A DNA stretch of 64,000 bases from Chrysaora quinquecirrha (Eukaryota; Cnidaria; Scyphozoa; Semaeostomeae; Pelagiidae), in the NCBI GenBank assembly GCA_014526335.1, contig JACTAT010000307.1:62001-126000 (forward strand). The letters run 5' to 3'. The notes below the pieces were generated by a model. It was given only the letters and a program-made list of their open reading frames with translations. It was not told the origin of the DNA and searched no databases. The translations under genes were made by a program, and so were the position numbers. Numbering within the stretch: the stretch's first letter is position 1; each line of letters opens with the position of its first letter. Of the stretch, positions 9,801-19,114 are shown one piece after another.

Positions 9801-12363
9801 TGCAACATTTGTTGCATGGAATTACAAAGGCAAATTTGGGCGAGTATTAGGCCATACAATGCAATATTTAATGCGCAACATTTGTTAGCGTTATAATAAA
9901 AAGATGGGATCAAGTCAATGATCTTGTTTCTTTAGCGCACTTTAAGTGTCTTTGAGAGGAAGCTGAGGCTGAATAGACTACACACTTTTTTATAAGAATA
10001 CAGTCTATAAGAATATTCAGACTCAAAATTGCCAAAGAACAATGGAAGTTTAAGAATAACAATTGAAAAGTTCAAGCCTTGGCAAAAATTAGGATGGTCT
10101 TGTAAAAAAAAATGTGTATTCCACATCATCATCACTAACAAACTGTTAGTGTTTTCTTCAGATTCGCAGGACTCTTCCATCATACTAATTTTCTTGCTTT
10201 GCCTCCTACAGATTTTTTATAAGAGCTTAGTATTGTGCTGTGTTTTGTGCTGCTTCGGCGTGAAAGTCTACTCCCCAGAAGCATGTAACAATTTTGCAAA
10301 ACCCGCCAAACTATGCAGCATCATGTTGCGTGGTGCAACAATTATGACCATTTCCAAACTTATGCGAAATCGTGCAACGAACGTTGCCCGCTGCAACGGG
10401 TGGCCAAACGACGCAACACCGGGTCCGCATTAAATCATGCGTCGTTTGGCCGAGGCTTAATATAATGTGGCGCCAATATTTGAAATGTTAGATGTATTGC
10501 ACAGTTAAAATCTGTCGTATAAATTGAATTTGTATTTGAATGTAATTGAATGTGTAATTGAACAACAAAATTTGTTCTATAATTGTTCCGATCGCCAGTT
10601 CGCCCCCGCATATATGGTCAACAACTTGCAACCTGATTTTGATTTTCTCGGATGACTGAAACATGCCACTTTTGAAGCATAGCTTTAAGGACACACGTGC
10701 AATTTTCTGCGGCTTGACATTTACTCCTTATATGGTCATTTAAAGGCAAATTGCAGAGAGTTATTCCTCAGCAATGTTCTACAAGATTGGACTGCATCTA
10801 GTGCTTCAGGATATTGTTTTGTTTCTTTCTTATATGTTTGTCAATTGTTATTGCTTTTTGATATTCTAGGGTGGAAAGAGTTACGAAGACATGAAGAAAA
10901 ACCTCGAGGAAGACAATGAAGGAATTAGCTTAGTTGAAGAGGTATGATAATTTCTCAAGTGAAACTCTGAAGAGCATTTATAATCTAAATGCAGGCGCAA
11001 AACTGTGCCAATATTATTGGCCAACATGTTTGCTAAAAATACACCAACATGTTGGTACGATATGCCATACCATCACAACATCTGAGAAGTTTTGGGTTGC
11101 TGACGTCATCTACAAATGATCTTATGCAAACATGATCGGAAAGGAAGCAGCTATTTGCTCATTGCTCGTTTTCTTGTTTACGGTGAAGAAGAAACAACCC
11201 TGGTTCCAACTCAAGTCGCCAACTTATGTCTATTACTCATTAACGGTCTCCGAAATAGCGACCGATATTGAAAATGTTGTGCCAACATGTTGGCGAGAGA
11301 TAGCAAGCCGTACCAACACATCAATTTTGTTCAAATCGACGAAAATATTGGCTTCGTCAACAACATGCTGTTTATTGTGGCCAACATCTAGCTATAGCAA
11401 ACCATGCTAACATGTTGGCCAACAATTGTTGGTGGCCATGTTGGCAAACATGTTGGCACGGTTTGTGCCAGGCTTAAACTACCGCATGTTTCTTTCAGTG
11501 CTTCAGTTAAAGCTCCGTAGAAATCGAAACCGAACATAATTGACTTTGATGTTTTGTATTCAACAGGAGCTGAGAAAATTTTCCTTTGATAAGAAATACA
11601 AGTTTGATGAATTGAAAGTCGATGTCGATGATTTGCCGACGGGAGTCGATCCAACTCAGAAAGAGGTAAAACTTCTTAAGCTGATCTTTATCCGAATTTT
11701 TTTATCAAATAAACCAACGTTGGCGCATAACTCCTTGGGCATAGTTCCGTTGCCCAAATTTTTTCTTAGTGCTATTTAACCTCCTTTTAAGGTTACATTT
11801 AACTTTATTAAATTCAAATAATCTTGATTATCAGTTGTATTATCTCCCAAGAAAGAATAGTTTTTGTGTTGTAAATTGCGATTTCTAATCCTAAACATTC
11901 ATATACAAGCACATAAAATAAAAATAAAGACTATACAAATATGGAGTTTAACAAAAAAATTGCTTGCTGTTTTATATGCAGCTTTGAATCTGCTTAAGGT
12001 GGGTGCTCTCTTGAGTCTTGAAATCAGTGTTTGGGTGATTCCATAATTGTGCCACTGTTATTCCTGTGTGACACAGTATTTATTTTATTTCTGGGTTCTC
12101 GAACTCATAATACTATTTCTTACGATTTTTCTATCTTGGATGACGAGATAATGTCAGGGGTAAATAATGACAAAAATACAGCATTTTGCGAATTTGAAAT
12201 TCTCAAAACGATCTCGATTTAATTAATCTTTAATGGTTATTCATTTTAGTATTACCTATCACCAGAAGATTTTAACAAAGCATTTGGTCTAACATTATCA
12301 GAATACGAGAAGCTGCCTCAGTGGAAAAAATCTAATTTGAAGAAGAATGTCGGTTTGTACTGA
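880..12363 (+). CDS. VIL1-like: villin-like actin-binding protein, 3' part (gelsolin repeats 3-6 plus headpiece)
   Basis: Twelve exons join in one open frame: 880-978, 2370-2523, 3333-3568, 5149-5235, 6136-6207, 6599-6709, 7442-7687, 8783-8986, 9578-9703, 10870-10941, 11567-11665 and 12250-12363 (TGA). Together they give 1,620 nt, 539 residues plus stop, and all introns are GT-AG with matching phases. Repeat 3 has DAFILDQGG and IFVWIGKK. Repeat 4 has [10 protein letters not shown] and [13 protein letters not shown]. Repeat 5 has [16 protein letters not shown] and FWNLLGGK. Repeat 6 has [20 protein letters not shown] and FVWIGK. The last exons supply the villin linker [11 protein letters not shown] and a headpiece with [10 protein letters not shown] ending GLY. 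The headpiece (YLSPEDF, then PxWK and a basic helix) is the F-actin contact that separates villin/advillin from gelsolin. Family role: calcium-regulated severing, capping and bundling of actin in microvilli. The N-terminal repeats 1-2 lie outside the window. Villin versus advillin cannot be decided here, and a single pre-duplication orthologue is likely. Confidence 0.93.
1166..1993. mobile_element. hAT-type MITE carrying a nested element
   Basis: The ends are the 14-bp inverted repeat CAGGGGCGTGGTGG (1166-1179) and its complement CCACCACGCCCCTG (1980-1993). They are flanked by a perfect 8-bp target duplication TTCGATGA (1158-1165 and 1994-2001). A CAGGGG terminus with an 8-bp duplication is the hAT signature. 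Inner subterminal blocks (GGCCCC, GGGCCCCT, TTTCCCGG) are also roughly inverted. There is no transposase frame. The 405-bp element at 1371-1775 sits inside it, so the original hAT element was about 0.42 kb. Confidence 0.88.
1371..1775. mobile_element. TA-flanked MITE, AAGGAAC word type (nested)
   Basis: Near-perfect terminal inverted repeats begin TACACGCTTTTTTATAAGG and end CCTTATAAAAAAAAGCGTGTA, with TA at each border. The heptamer AAGGAAC occurs six times on the + strand and once inverted (GGTTCCTTAT), clustered toward both ends. The element is non-coding. It is inserted within the hAT-type element at 1166-1993, so it is younger than that insertion. A rearranged relative lies at 43,736-44,103. 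Confidence 0.85.
2620..2990. mobile_element. TA-flanked MITE, AAGAAC word type
   Basis: The left end is TACACTCTTTTTGTATAAG. The right end is an imperfect complement (GTTCTTGTAAAAAAAAGAGTG). AAGAAC occurs seven times on the + strand and once inverted. Paired phrases 'gctgaggctgg'/'ccagcctcga' and 'gagcctgaaa'/'ttcaggctca' add to the foldback structure. It is non-coding and lies in the intron between villin exons 2370-2523 and 3333-3568. Confidence 0.8.
3850..3970. repeat. short foldback repeat
   Basis: A perfect 13-bp inverted repeat, CGAGGGGCAAATC at 3850-3862 and its complement at 3958-3970, brackets about 95 bp that contain further partial complementarity (AAATATCTCATCCA / AAAATCTCGTCCA). 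It is probably a small MITE or a remnant. No clear target duplication is visible. It lies in a villin intron. Confidence 0.5.
5815..5873 (-). repeat. tRNA-related SINE fragment
   Basis: On the minus strand this segment reads TAACGCAGTGG (tRNA A-box like) followed, about 25 nt later, by GGTTCGAGACC (B-box like). That is the internal RNA polymerase III promoter arrangement of a tRNA-derived SINE. The acceptor stem does not pair well, so it is not called a functional tRNA. It lies in a villin intron. Confidence 0.5.
8093..8283. mobile_element. 191-bp MITE with 33-bp perfect inverted repeats and a 9-bp target duplication
   Basis: The left arm starts TAGCCTGCGCGCAGCCTG and runs 33 bp through CTTCTTCAAG. 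The right arm is its exact complement, ending CTGCGCGCAGGCTA. Outside the arms are CGTTAAATA (8084-8092) and CGTTAAACA (8284-8292), a 9-bp duplication with one mismatch. A 9-bp duplication suggests a Mutator-like mobiliser. The very high GC (GCGCGC) at the tips contrasts with the AT-rich surroundings. The element is non-coding. Confidence 0.8.
9115..9437. repeat. dispersed repeat, copy A
   Basis: This purine-rich stretch (phrases such as GGAACAA, GGGGATCAATGACAATCGC, CTGATCTCATTCTTCAAAC) is closely matched in reverse complement by 56,165-56,490. It is non-coding and sits in the villin intron before exon 9578-9703. No ends or target duplication could be fixed. Confidence 0.65.
9440..9535. repeat. 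dispersed repeat 'TGTTTCTGCTGTTTCTTGCAG', partial copy
   Basis: The phrase series 'actctgagtagtgtcagg', 'tatgtcc', 'atgtttctgctgtttct' and 'gcagttttgaaatttt' recurs in diverged form at 34,225-34,380 and 45,290-45,415. It also occurs as a head-to-head pair at 27,140-27,214. It is therefore a dispersed family, but its type is not recognised. Confidence 0.55.
9979..10118. mobile_element. TA-flanked MITE, AAGAATA word type (short copy)
   Basis: The element runs from TACACACTTTTTTATAAG to TTGTAAAAAAAAATGTGTA. AAGAATA-type words occur three times near the left end (ATAAGAATACA, ATAAGAATATT, TTAAGAATAAC). At 140 bp it is the shortest member of the set. The longer relative with the same word is at 48,567-48,945. 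It lies in the villin intron between 9703 and 10,870. Confidence 0.75.
10402..10451. repeat. hairpin GGCCAAACGACGCA
   Basis: A perfect 14-bp inverted repeat (10402-10415 and 10438-10451) encloses a 22-nt loop. The preceding 150 bp are rich in GCAAC/GTTGC words (GTTGCGTGGTGCAACAA, GTGCAACGAACGTTGC), and similar words occur at 9,795-9,895 (GATGCAACATTTGTTGCAT). The whole probably belongs to one eroded MITE family. Confidence 0.6.
10993..11476. mobile_element. MITE rich in CCAACATGTTGG palindromes
   Basis: The left end (GCAGGCGCAAAACTGTGCCAA) and the complement of the right end (AGCCTGGCACAAACCGTGCCAA) form imperfect terminal inverted repeats. CCAACATG/CATGTTGG words occur repeatedly just inside both ends (for example 11,044-11,052 and 11,405-11,455). 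The body (CCATACCATCACAACATCTGAGA, GACGTCATCTACAAATGATC) is shared in reverse complement with 12,690-12,925. No target duplication could be fixed. It lies in the villin intron before exon 11567-11665. Confidence 0.65.
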
Positions 12364-13571
12364 AATTATAATTTTGCTATGCTGGTGTTTTGGAAAATTC
12401 ATGTCAATCTCTGTAGCATAAATTTTACGAAATCGTGGACATTTCTTACAATAGCTTATTGAGCCAGGCTCTTGTAGACTGCAAACATCTTGTTTTTTTC
12501 CTTAGAAGCCCATAATTTTTATTAATTTATGTCAGTTATAAATTGTTTCTAGTTTTCGTGGACCAAAGCAAGAGGGATTTCTTTAAAGCATCTTAGCTTT
12601 CTGATTTGATATGGGTTGTAGAAGTCGGTTCCAATCACTTCACAGGGCAACAAGTTTTAAAATACTAACGAGCTCTTTTGTTGGGTGCAGATGATGACCA
12701 AGAGTTTTTCTTGTTCGTCATCGTCGTCAACCTTAAGAGCGAGTAATAAACAAACAGCTGCTTTTTTTCTGCCATATTTGCGAAAGATCATTTGTAGATG
12801 ACGTCAGCAGCCCAAAACATCTCAAATGTTGTGATGGTATGGCAAAAGCAAAAACGGTACCAAGATGTTAGCCTATTTTCAGCCCACATATTGGCCAACA
12901 ATGTTGGCACAATTTGCGCCCGCCTTATGTGAAAAAAATGCGTCGAGATGCTTGTGGTACACTGACTTGAAGCTGCTTATAGATTTTCATGTTCTCAAAT
13001 GCTATCTAAAGCTCTTTTCGAATCGTTGCCTTTAGGTTATGTCTGTTATATTAAGCAATTTTCATCCACCGTTTATATTTATTGCACTGCTACTAGAGTT
13101 ACTGTATTCTTCTTGACCAAATGCACTTTACCTTATTAACAAGAGATATTAAGCTTGCACATGTACCATTATTTAAGCTTTTTATTATTTATTATTTAAA
13201 TTTAAAGTATCGTTAGAGAGAAATTTTGTGCTTTTTAAAATGATTTTTGATTTTGTCAAGATAGAAAACTTGATTTTTGAAGAGAATTTTTTCACCTATC
13301 TAAATGTGCTTTATTTTTCCTGGAATGATGTTCGATGGCTTAGACATGGTTCCTCTTTTTTCAGTAAGGAAGGTCCCTTTGTTTCATGACACATTGTTGC
13401 ATGCCGACTTTCCTTCCACTTATCCACAGCGAAGGAGAGCCTATGCGGATCTGCAGGCATTTTCGAGATTTTTATCACAGATCAGAGTTAATGGGCAGCT
13501 CTGTGAGTTTTCACTGCCCATGAGACATTAGGGGGGAGGATCCATTAGGTACCCACACTAGTACCCAAAAC
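12364..13571. other. villin 3' flank and intergenic DNA
   Basis: This is downstream of the villin TGA. Apart from the half MITE at 12,690-12,925 it contains AT-rich sequence with no supported exon. Short open frames here lack splice borders and familiar motifs. No clear AATAAA was assigned to villin. Confidence 0.6.
12690..12925. mobile_element. half copy of the CCAACATGTTGG MITE, inverted
   Basis: Read on the minus strand, this stretch follows the first half of the element at 10,993-11,476. It starts with the GGCGCAAATTGTGCCAACAT end and passes through CCATACCATCACAACATTTGAGA and GACGTCATCTACAAATGATC. The other half is absent or too diverged to see. It lies 330 bp past the villin stop codon, so the last two villin exons sit between inverted copies. 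Confidence 0.6.
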
Positions 13572-13816
13572 ACACCTTTTTTAATAAGCAACTGTTCAAT
13601 AAGCAAGAAGGGCTGAGATTTTATTCAAATGTTTGCGAGATAGCTATCTTCATACAATACATCATTGCAAATTTGTCAATTACATTGAACAACATGAAAA
13701 GAGCCAAAAACAGAGCTTTTTAGGAGTTACCCAGTAATTCTGCGAGGGCTGAAAGACCAGATATGTTAAGCAACTTTGAGGGCTGGACCAAAAGTTCAGT
13801 TGCTTATTAAAGAGTG
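13572..13816. mobile_element. TA-type MITE, AAGCAACT word type (second copy)
   Basis: This is the reverse-orientation relative of 555-802. It starts ACACACCTTTTTTAATAAGC and ends GTTGCTTATTAAAGAGTG, and the shared inner phrases include GATAGCTATCTTCATACAATAC and CTGAAAGACCAGATATGTTAAGC. It is non-coding and lies between villin and the ABC transporter. Confidence 0.75.
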
Positions 13817-14238
13817 GATAGCTTTATTTTATTACATTAATTTCAAACCCCAAAGAAATCCTGAAATTTTCTGGGAATTTTCAGAAAATTCGGCCAAGGG
13901 ATTAAAATGCTCAATGTTCATTGCGGTCTGTTTCCAAAGGCGTAGGAAATTGCTGTTGAAACAAAATCATTTCCAAGTGATTTTCGTGAAATCAATAGAA
14001 TTGGGGATAGGGTGTTCGAAAGGGTTACGAGATTCCCAAGGAGTGGAGAGAATTGCCCCCACGTTGCTAGCAACCCGTAATAACGTACTTTAATTCATGG
14101 AGACCTTAGGATAGCCCTGTTTTAAACAGACTCATTAACTTTTTAGTTTATCTATCCAAAATTCTCTGCTTTTGTTGGATAGCTGTCGCTAGAAGGAGTA
14201 CATGCTTTCTCTCGGCTGTTAATTTCTTTTCGCCGCAA

Positions 14239-14653
14239 TACACCTTTTCAACTAAGAGCCTCGTTTTCAAAATTTACGAAAATTTGTTCGTACGAAAATT
14301 CTGACCCAAGATTCAGATTGAGCACCTTCATTTTAGTGTTGTCACAAATTTTTACGATTCTAGTTCTTACGATGTTGATTTTATAGCGACGAAAAGTTTG
14401 GACATGTATAAAGAATTTGACCGTAAAAAATCGCTCGGTGTGAAATTTTACACCCTCAGTCATTTTTCACGGTCAAATCCTTTATAACTTTTCAAATTTT
14501 TAATCGCTATAAAATGAACATCGGAAGGACTAGAAGTGTAAAAATTTGCCCAAACACTAAAACGAAGGTGCTGAATTCGAATCTGACGTCGAAGCGCTGC
14601 TGTGACATAATTTTCAATTTTTTGAAAACGAGACCCTTAGTTGAAAAGGTGTA
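14239..14653. mobile_element. foldback MITE with long arms
   Basis: Terminal inverted repeats of about 35 bp (TACACCTTTTCAACTAAGAG at the left, its near-complement ending GTTGAAAAGGTGTA at the right) share TA borders. Complementarity continues inward through GAGCCTCGTTTTCAAAA / TTTTGAAAACGAGACCC to a centre with GACCGTAAAAA...TTTTTCACGGTC. The GACCG...CGGTC core is also seen at 22,075-22,202 and 54,177-54,310. It is non-coding. Confidence 0.8.
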
Positions 14654-14804
14654 CCGCGCGAATGTGGAATGTACAAGTATAACGTAAAAGGCTTCCCTCA
14701 TGATAATAAGGGTTTCGCTTTTCCATTTCGCCTTTTTTTGTCTGTTCAAATTTGATTTCTTGTTATTAAAAAGTTTCAGACTATAAATTACTCTAGGGAG
14801 GTCT

Positions 14805-15087
14805 AAATTGCAAACAATCTGCTGCAAGCCACTTGAGAGTTGAGAGATTACAAACAAACACATTTTGTTGCGCACTTCACGACAGGTGTTCAAGATTTCT
14901 AGATGAGTACAAACGCTTGAAAACAGAATTCTCTTCATAATCTCAAAGTTGCAAATAATCTGCTACAAGCCACTTGAGAGTTGATAGATTACAAACAAAC
15001 ACATTTTGTTGCGCACTTCGCGACAGGTGTTCAAGATTTCTAAGCAAGTAAAAAAGCTCAAAAACAGAATTCTCTAAATAAGCTCAA
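14805..15087. repeat. two tandem 141-bp repeats upstream of the ABC transporter
   Basis: Copy 1 (14,805-14,945) and copy 2 (14,946-15,087) share phrases at a constant 141-nt offset: CACTTGAGAGTTGA, AGATTACAAACAAACACATT, GCGCACTTC and CGACAGGTGTTCAAGATTTC. A third start (TTGCAGAATTT) follows at 15,090. The array ends about 40 nt before the transporter ATG, so it forms the immediate 5' flank, possibly promoter and 5' UTR. Confidence 0.85.
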
Positions 15088-15124
15088 AATTGCAGAATTT
15101 CGCGTAAAGCTGGGATTGATAAAA

Positions 15125-17702
15125 ATGTTGAGAAAAATCAGTTTTGTATTATCGTTTTTATCAATGATCGTGTTGTCGGAGAATGCATCTATTGATAACC
15201 AATGCAGGTCAACAAATCATCTACCACCGTTTGAATGCTGCAAAAAGAATTATGAAGAGTTTTGCTGTCCTTTTGTTACCAAATGTGGCAATCATACTAA
15301 TTCATTGCAGAAAGAAACGAATACGTCCACATCTAAAGGTCGGCCAGAGTGTTCGCTCCCTTATCTAACGAATGCTTGCTTAGGAGGATTCTATAAAGGA
15401 ATAAATAACACAGTATTGCCGTGCCCTGAAGGATTTTTTTGCCCTAGTGGAACAACCTGTATTGTACCATGTGCTACTGGCGCAGTCTGCTTAAATTTGC
15501 CGTCGAAAGAATCAGCTTGTAACAACTCGATGAGGACAATCAGCATGTGCAAATTATTGGGCAGAAGTCCTGTTTTCCTCGATGGTAAATGGATTTGCCC
15601 TGGAGCGCAACAGCAACGGATTTGTCGTCCGGGATATTACTGTCCAAATACATCTATAGAATATCCATGTCCAACCGGATACTTCTGCAGGCTTGGCTCT
15701 ACTAGACCTACCAAATGTGCAATTCTGCAATATTGCGGAAAGGGTAAATCGATGACAGCACTATTCATCGAAATGCCGGTTCGCATCCTATCAATACTTG
15801 GCTTTTTCGTTGTAGTGTACTATTCGTATAAGCAAAGACATTGGCTTCATGGGTTGTGTAGAATGCATTCCTCTCGAGTCAGCCTTCACCAGTCGAACAC
15901 ACTTTGTGATAAAATAGTTTTCATGACCTTAATGGCAAAACCAATACTGATAAACGCAGAAGAGAAAAAGCAACAAGTAACCATCAGATTCAGAGATGTC
16001 AAATTTGTGTTGAAACAAGGAAAAGAATTGTTAAATGGAGTCAATGGAGTTTTGAAAGCAGGTTACATAACAGCAATAATGGGACCAAGTGGAGGGGGTA
16101 AAACAACTCTTTTAAATATTTTGAGCAACAGAACAAATTATGGAGAATTGAGCGGAGTCTTTGAAGTAAATGGTAAAACATTTAAGAATATGAGAAAACT
16201 TAAACATCTCATTGGAGTTGTACCGCAAGATGACATTATGCATGAGAAACTCACCCCAAGCGAGGTTTTAACATATCAAGCAAGACTTAGGCTGCCGTCA
16301 AATACTTCAGCTAAGACAATTGATGAGAAAGTCCACATGGTGTTAGATATTCTTGATTTGATCTCAGTCAAAGATACTATTATTGGAAGTGAAGAAGAAA
16401 GAATTCTATCTGGTGGCCAAAGAAAAGGGTCAACATTGGCATGGAATTAGTTGCAGATCCTTCAATTTTATTGTTAGATGAACCAACCAGTGGTCTTGAT
16501 AGCGCATCTAGTTTAGCTGTTTTAAAAGCGTTACACTTCTTAGCCGAAAACACAAAATTAACGATAGCAGCAGTAATTCATCAACCTCGTTTTGAGATAT
16601 TCTCAATGATGCATAGCATCATATTGCTTAGCGCTAATGGAAGAACAATTTTTCAGGGAAAACCTAATGAAATCGTTCAGTACTTCAATCAACTTGGTTT
16701 TACAGTTCCAAAAAGAGTCAACCCAGCTGATTTTATAATGGATGTAGTAAGTGGAGTCACTTGGCGACAGCAATGTCTTTCTACTGTGAAAAGTCAAGAA
16801 GTATCCCCTTGGCAACTCACTAATATTGATGAAAATGATAATTACGCGAAAGAAAGTGAAGAATTCACTCAGGGGGATCCTAAAATTGGTAAAAATTCTG
16901 CTTTCATTGATCAGTTTATTGCATTTTTGAAGCGCGAATTTATACTACAAGGAAGAAACATGAACACGATGCTTTTAAATTATGCGTTGACAATTTTAGT
17001 TGGCTCTGTGCATGGTGCAGCATACAACGAACTTGAATTCAAGAAGACAATTTTAATGGCCACAATGAGCTCATTAATGATTGGTCTGACATGTTCTATC
17101 ATATCTTTACGATGCTTCAATTCATACCCAGCTGTTTTAATTCGAGAAGCTTCTTCTGGTGTCAACATTGCCAGCTATTACTTGGCCGTGAATGCAGCAC
17201 AAATACCACACCTTATTGCACTTCCATTGGCGTATTTAAGTCTGAACTACCTACTGATCCACCCAAGAACATCATTTCGTGTATACTATCTAGTGTCACT
17301 GATGACCTATCTAAATGTTTCAGGTATTGCATACATTATATCAATCGCATTCAGCAGAAAGAATGGTCAGATGGCAGCGGTATTTTTCATACTCCTTTCG
17401 TCAATTCTATCAGGATCCACTCCAAGCCTTTGTGACTTAGATAAAATTCCAGTGGTTGGAGCAGCACTTTACAATATGTCATATGCAAGATGGTTTGTTG
17501 AAGCTTTGTTTGAGAAAGAGCAAGGCTTTTACCAGCAGTCATGAGACCAACGATTGATTACTTTCGTTTCATGAATAAATACTCTTTAGATAATTTTACG
17601 TTGTGTATTTGGATGATTGCTGTACCTGCTTTCGTGTACAGATTAATCGCATTTATTTTGTTATTGCTTGTTGCAAGGAGGACAATATCCGTTACATCCT
17701 AA
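15125..17702 (+). CDS. ABCG-family half transporter with Cys-rich ectodomain; two frameshifts, no introns
   Basis: The ATG at 15,125 starts a signal peptide (MLRKISFVLSFLSMIVLS). A Cys-rich extracellular domain follows (repeated CPxGxFC-type phrases such as CPEGFFCPSG and CPTGYFC), then a membrane segment (ILSILGFFVVVYYSY). The ATP-binding domain has Walker A GPSGGGKTT (residues 320-328), signature LSGGQ (from 428), Walker B ILLLDEPTSGLDSASS and the H-loop AAVIHQPRFEIF. A C-terminal ABC2-type membrane domain follows. The order ABC then TM, with a Cys-rich N-terminus, matches the ABCG24/28-like group. The frame breaks after LSGGQRK at an AAAA run (16,423-16,426), and again at a TTTT run (17,527-17,530). 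The family-like tail (MRPTIDYF, DNFTLCIW, then a TM helix) resumes in another frame and stops at 17,700-17,702. Each break fits loss of one base. Either a young pseudogene or sequencing indels would explain it. An ATTAAA lies at 17,702-17,707. Confidence 0.85.
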
Positions 17703-19114
17703 TTAAAGATATTTTTACCCTTTAAAATGTGTTTTAACCGTATAAGCATATAAAGATAAGTTACATATGTTATGTACCTAGTCATGTGACATCAGCAAAT
17801 ACCGTAACTTACACAACCATAGACAATATTATGTAAGATTTTTATATATCATCTCCAGGCGTGTAAATTTTTTAATGTTCTATTTGTGGTTTGAATCTAA
17901 CAAAGATTGGCTTTCAAGTGTGTGACTACTTCGTTTTCTTTCGAGTTCAAATTCTGTTTCATAAAGGATTGGAAAAGCTTGACTGTGTCGACGAGAACGT
18001 TCATATTCAATAGCATATTTCAGGCCTTTAGGCTGTCGTCTTAATTATCGTATATGACGGCTCGATTTCAAGGTCGTTTCTCTCGCTGTCATTGATTGCC
18101 CCTACCCTGCCCTCCCTCTAGGGGCGGATCTAGCCGAAATTTTGACTGCATCTGGACCCCTAATGATCGTAATAGGGATGATTTTTCTAGAGCTTATTCA
18201 AACCTGGAATAGAAATTGCCGTAAAGAGGCATAAAGATCTAAATGCCATTGTTTTGCATCAAATTTCACTCCGAGTGATTTTTGCGGTCAAATACTGCTA
18301 GAGATTACTTAACGATAGCCAGCAACATGTCAGTGACGCGACAGCCTTCCTAGGATCACTCTCCTTCAAGTCATAAGTGTTCCCATTAAATATTTTATCT
18401 TATGCCCGGCTTTCATAAACTCAAGGGCAGCTAGTGACTTGTAATTATATGCTTCTCATTCGTTTGAACAGGGTATTCATTAAATTACTAAGAATATCAA
18501 TGTTTGCCAAATACCGGTTTTATTGATAATATCATCTAGTCATTACCTGGCATTAATTATCTTTAAAAAAATTTCTGCCATTGTCACTATTGCAACTCTC
18601 ACGCTCAAAAGCTCCCATCTTTTGAGAGTTCCATCATTCCAACATTCCAGCATTCCAGGATTCTGTGTATCCCAATTCACCATTGGCATTTTCCACCTTC
18701 CATCTTCCATGTTTTATGTAGTTATGTAGTTTTGAAGCTGCGTGAGATAGAGGCCGGGCGTAATTTGGTTGCAGAATTATGCTGACCAGAAAGGAAGACC
18801 AGAAACTGGAAAATATGTGATAAACAAACGGTTGTCAGCGCAGCACTGCCTAATTGTAGGTATATAATATATTTACTCTAAATCATTCATAAGTTCAAGA
18901 ACAACAGATATACAGAAGAGATACTTAACATATAATATTAGGCCTTTAATTAAAAAAGGCCTGATTAATATAGATAGGCCTAGCCTCTAGCACGGACTGA
19001 AATAATGACGACGGTCAATTTTCAGGAAATTTATAATAACATTATCAGCTATTCTTCAAGGAATAATTACTTCTGTCTCTGTTCACTCAGGATGTAGGCC
19101 TGCCAAAATATTCA
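17703..19114. other. intergenic, no gene seen
   Basis: This AT-rich sequence lies between the ABC transporter and inversin. It contains runs such as 'cattccaacattccagcattccaggattc' (18,636-18,664, a short ATTCC-rich stretch), and GGGGCGGATCTAGCC at 18,121 resembles the end of a decayed transposon. No supported exon is visible. Confidence 0.6.
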
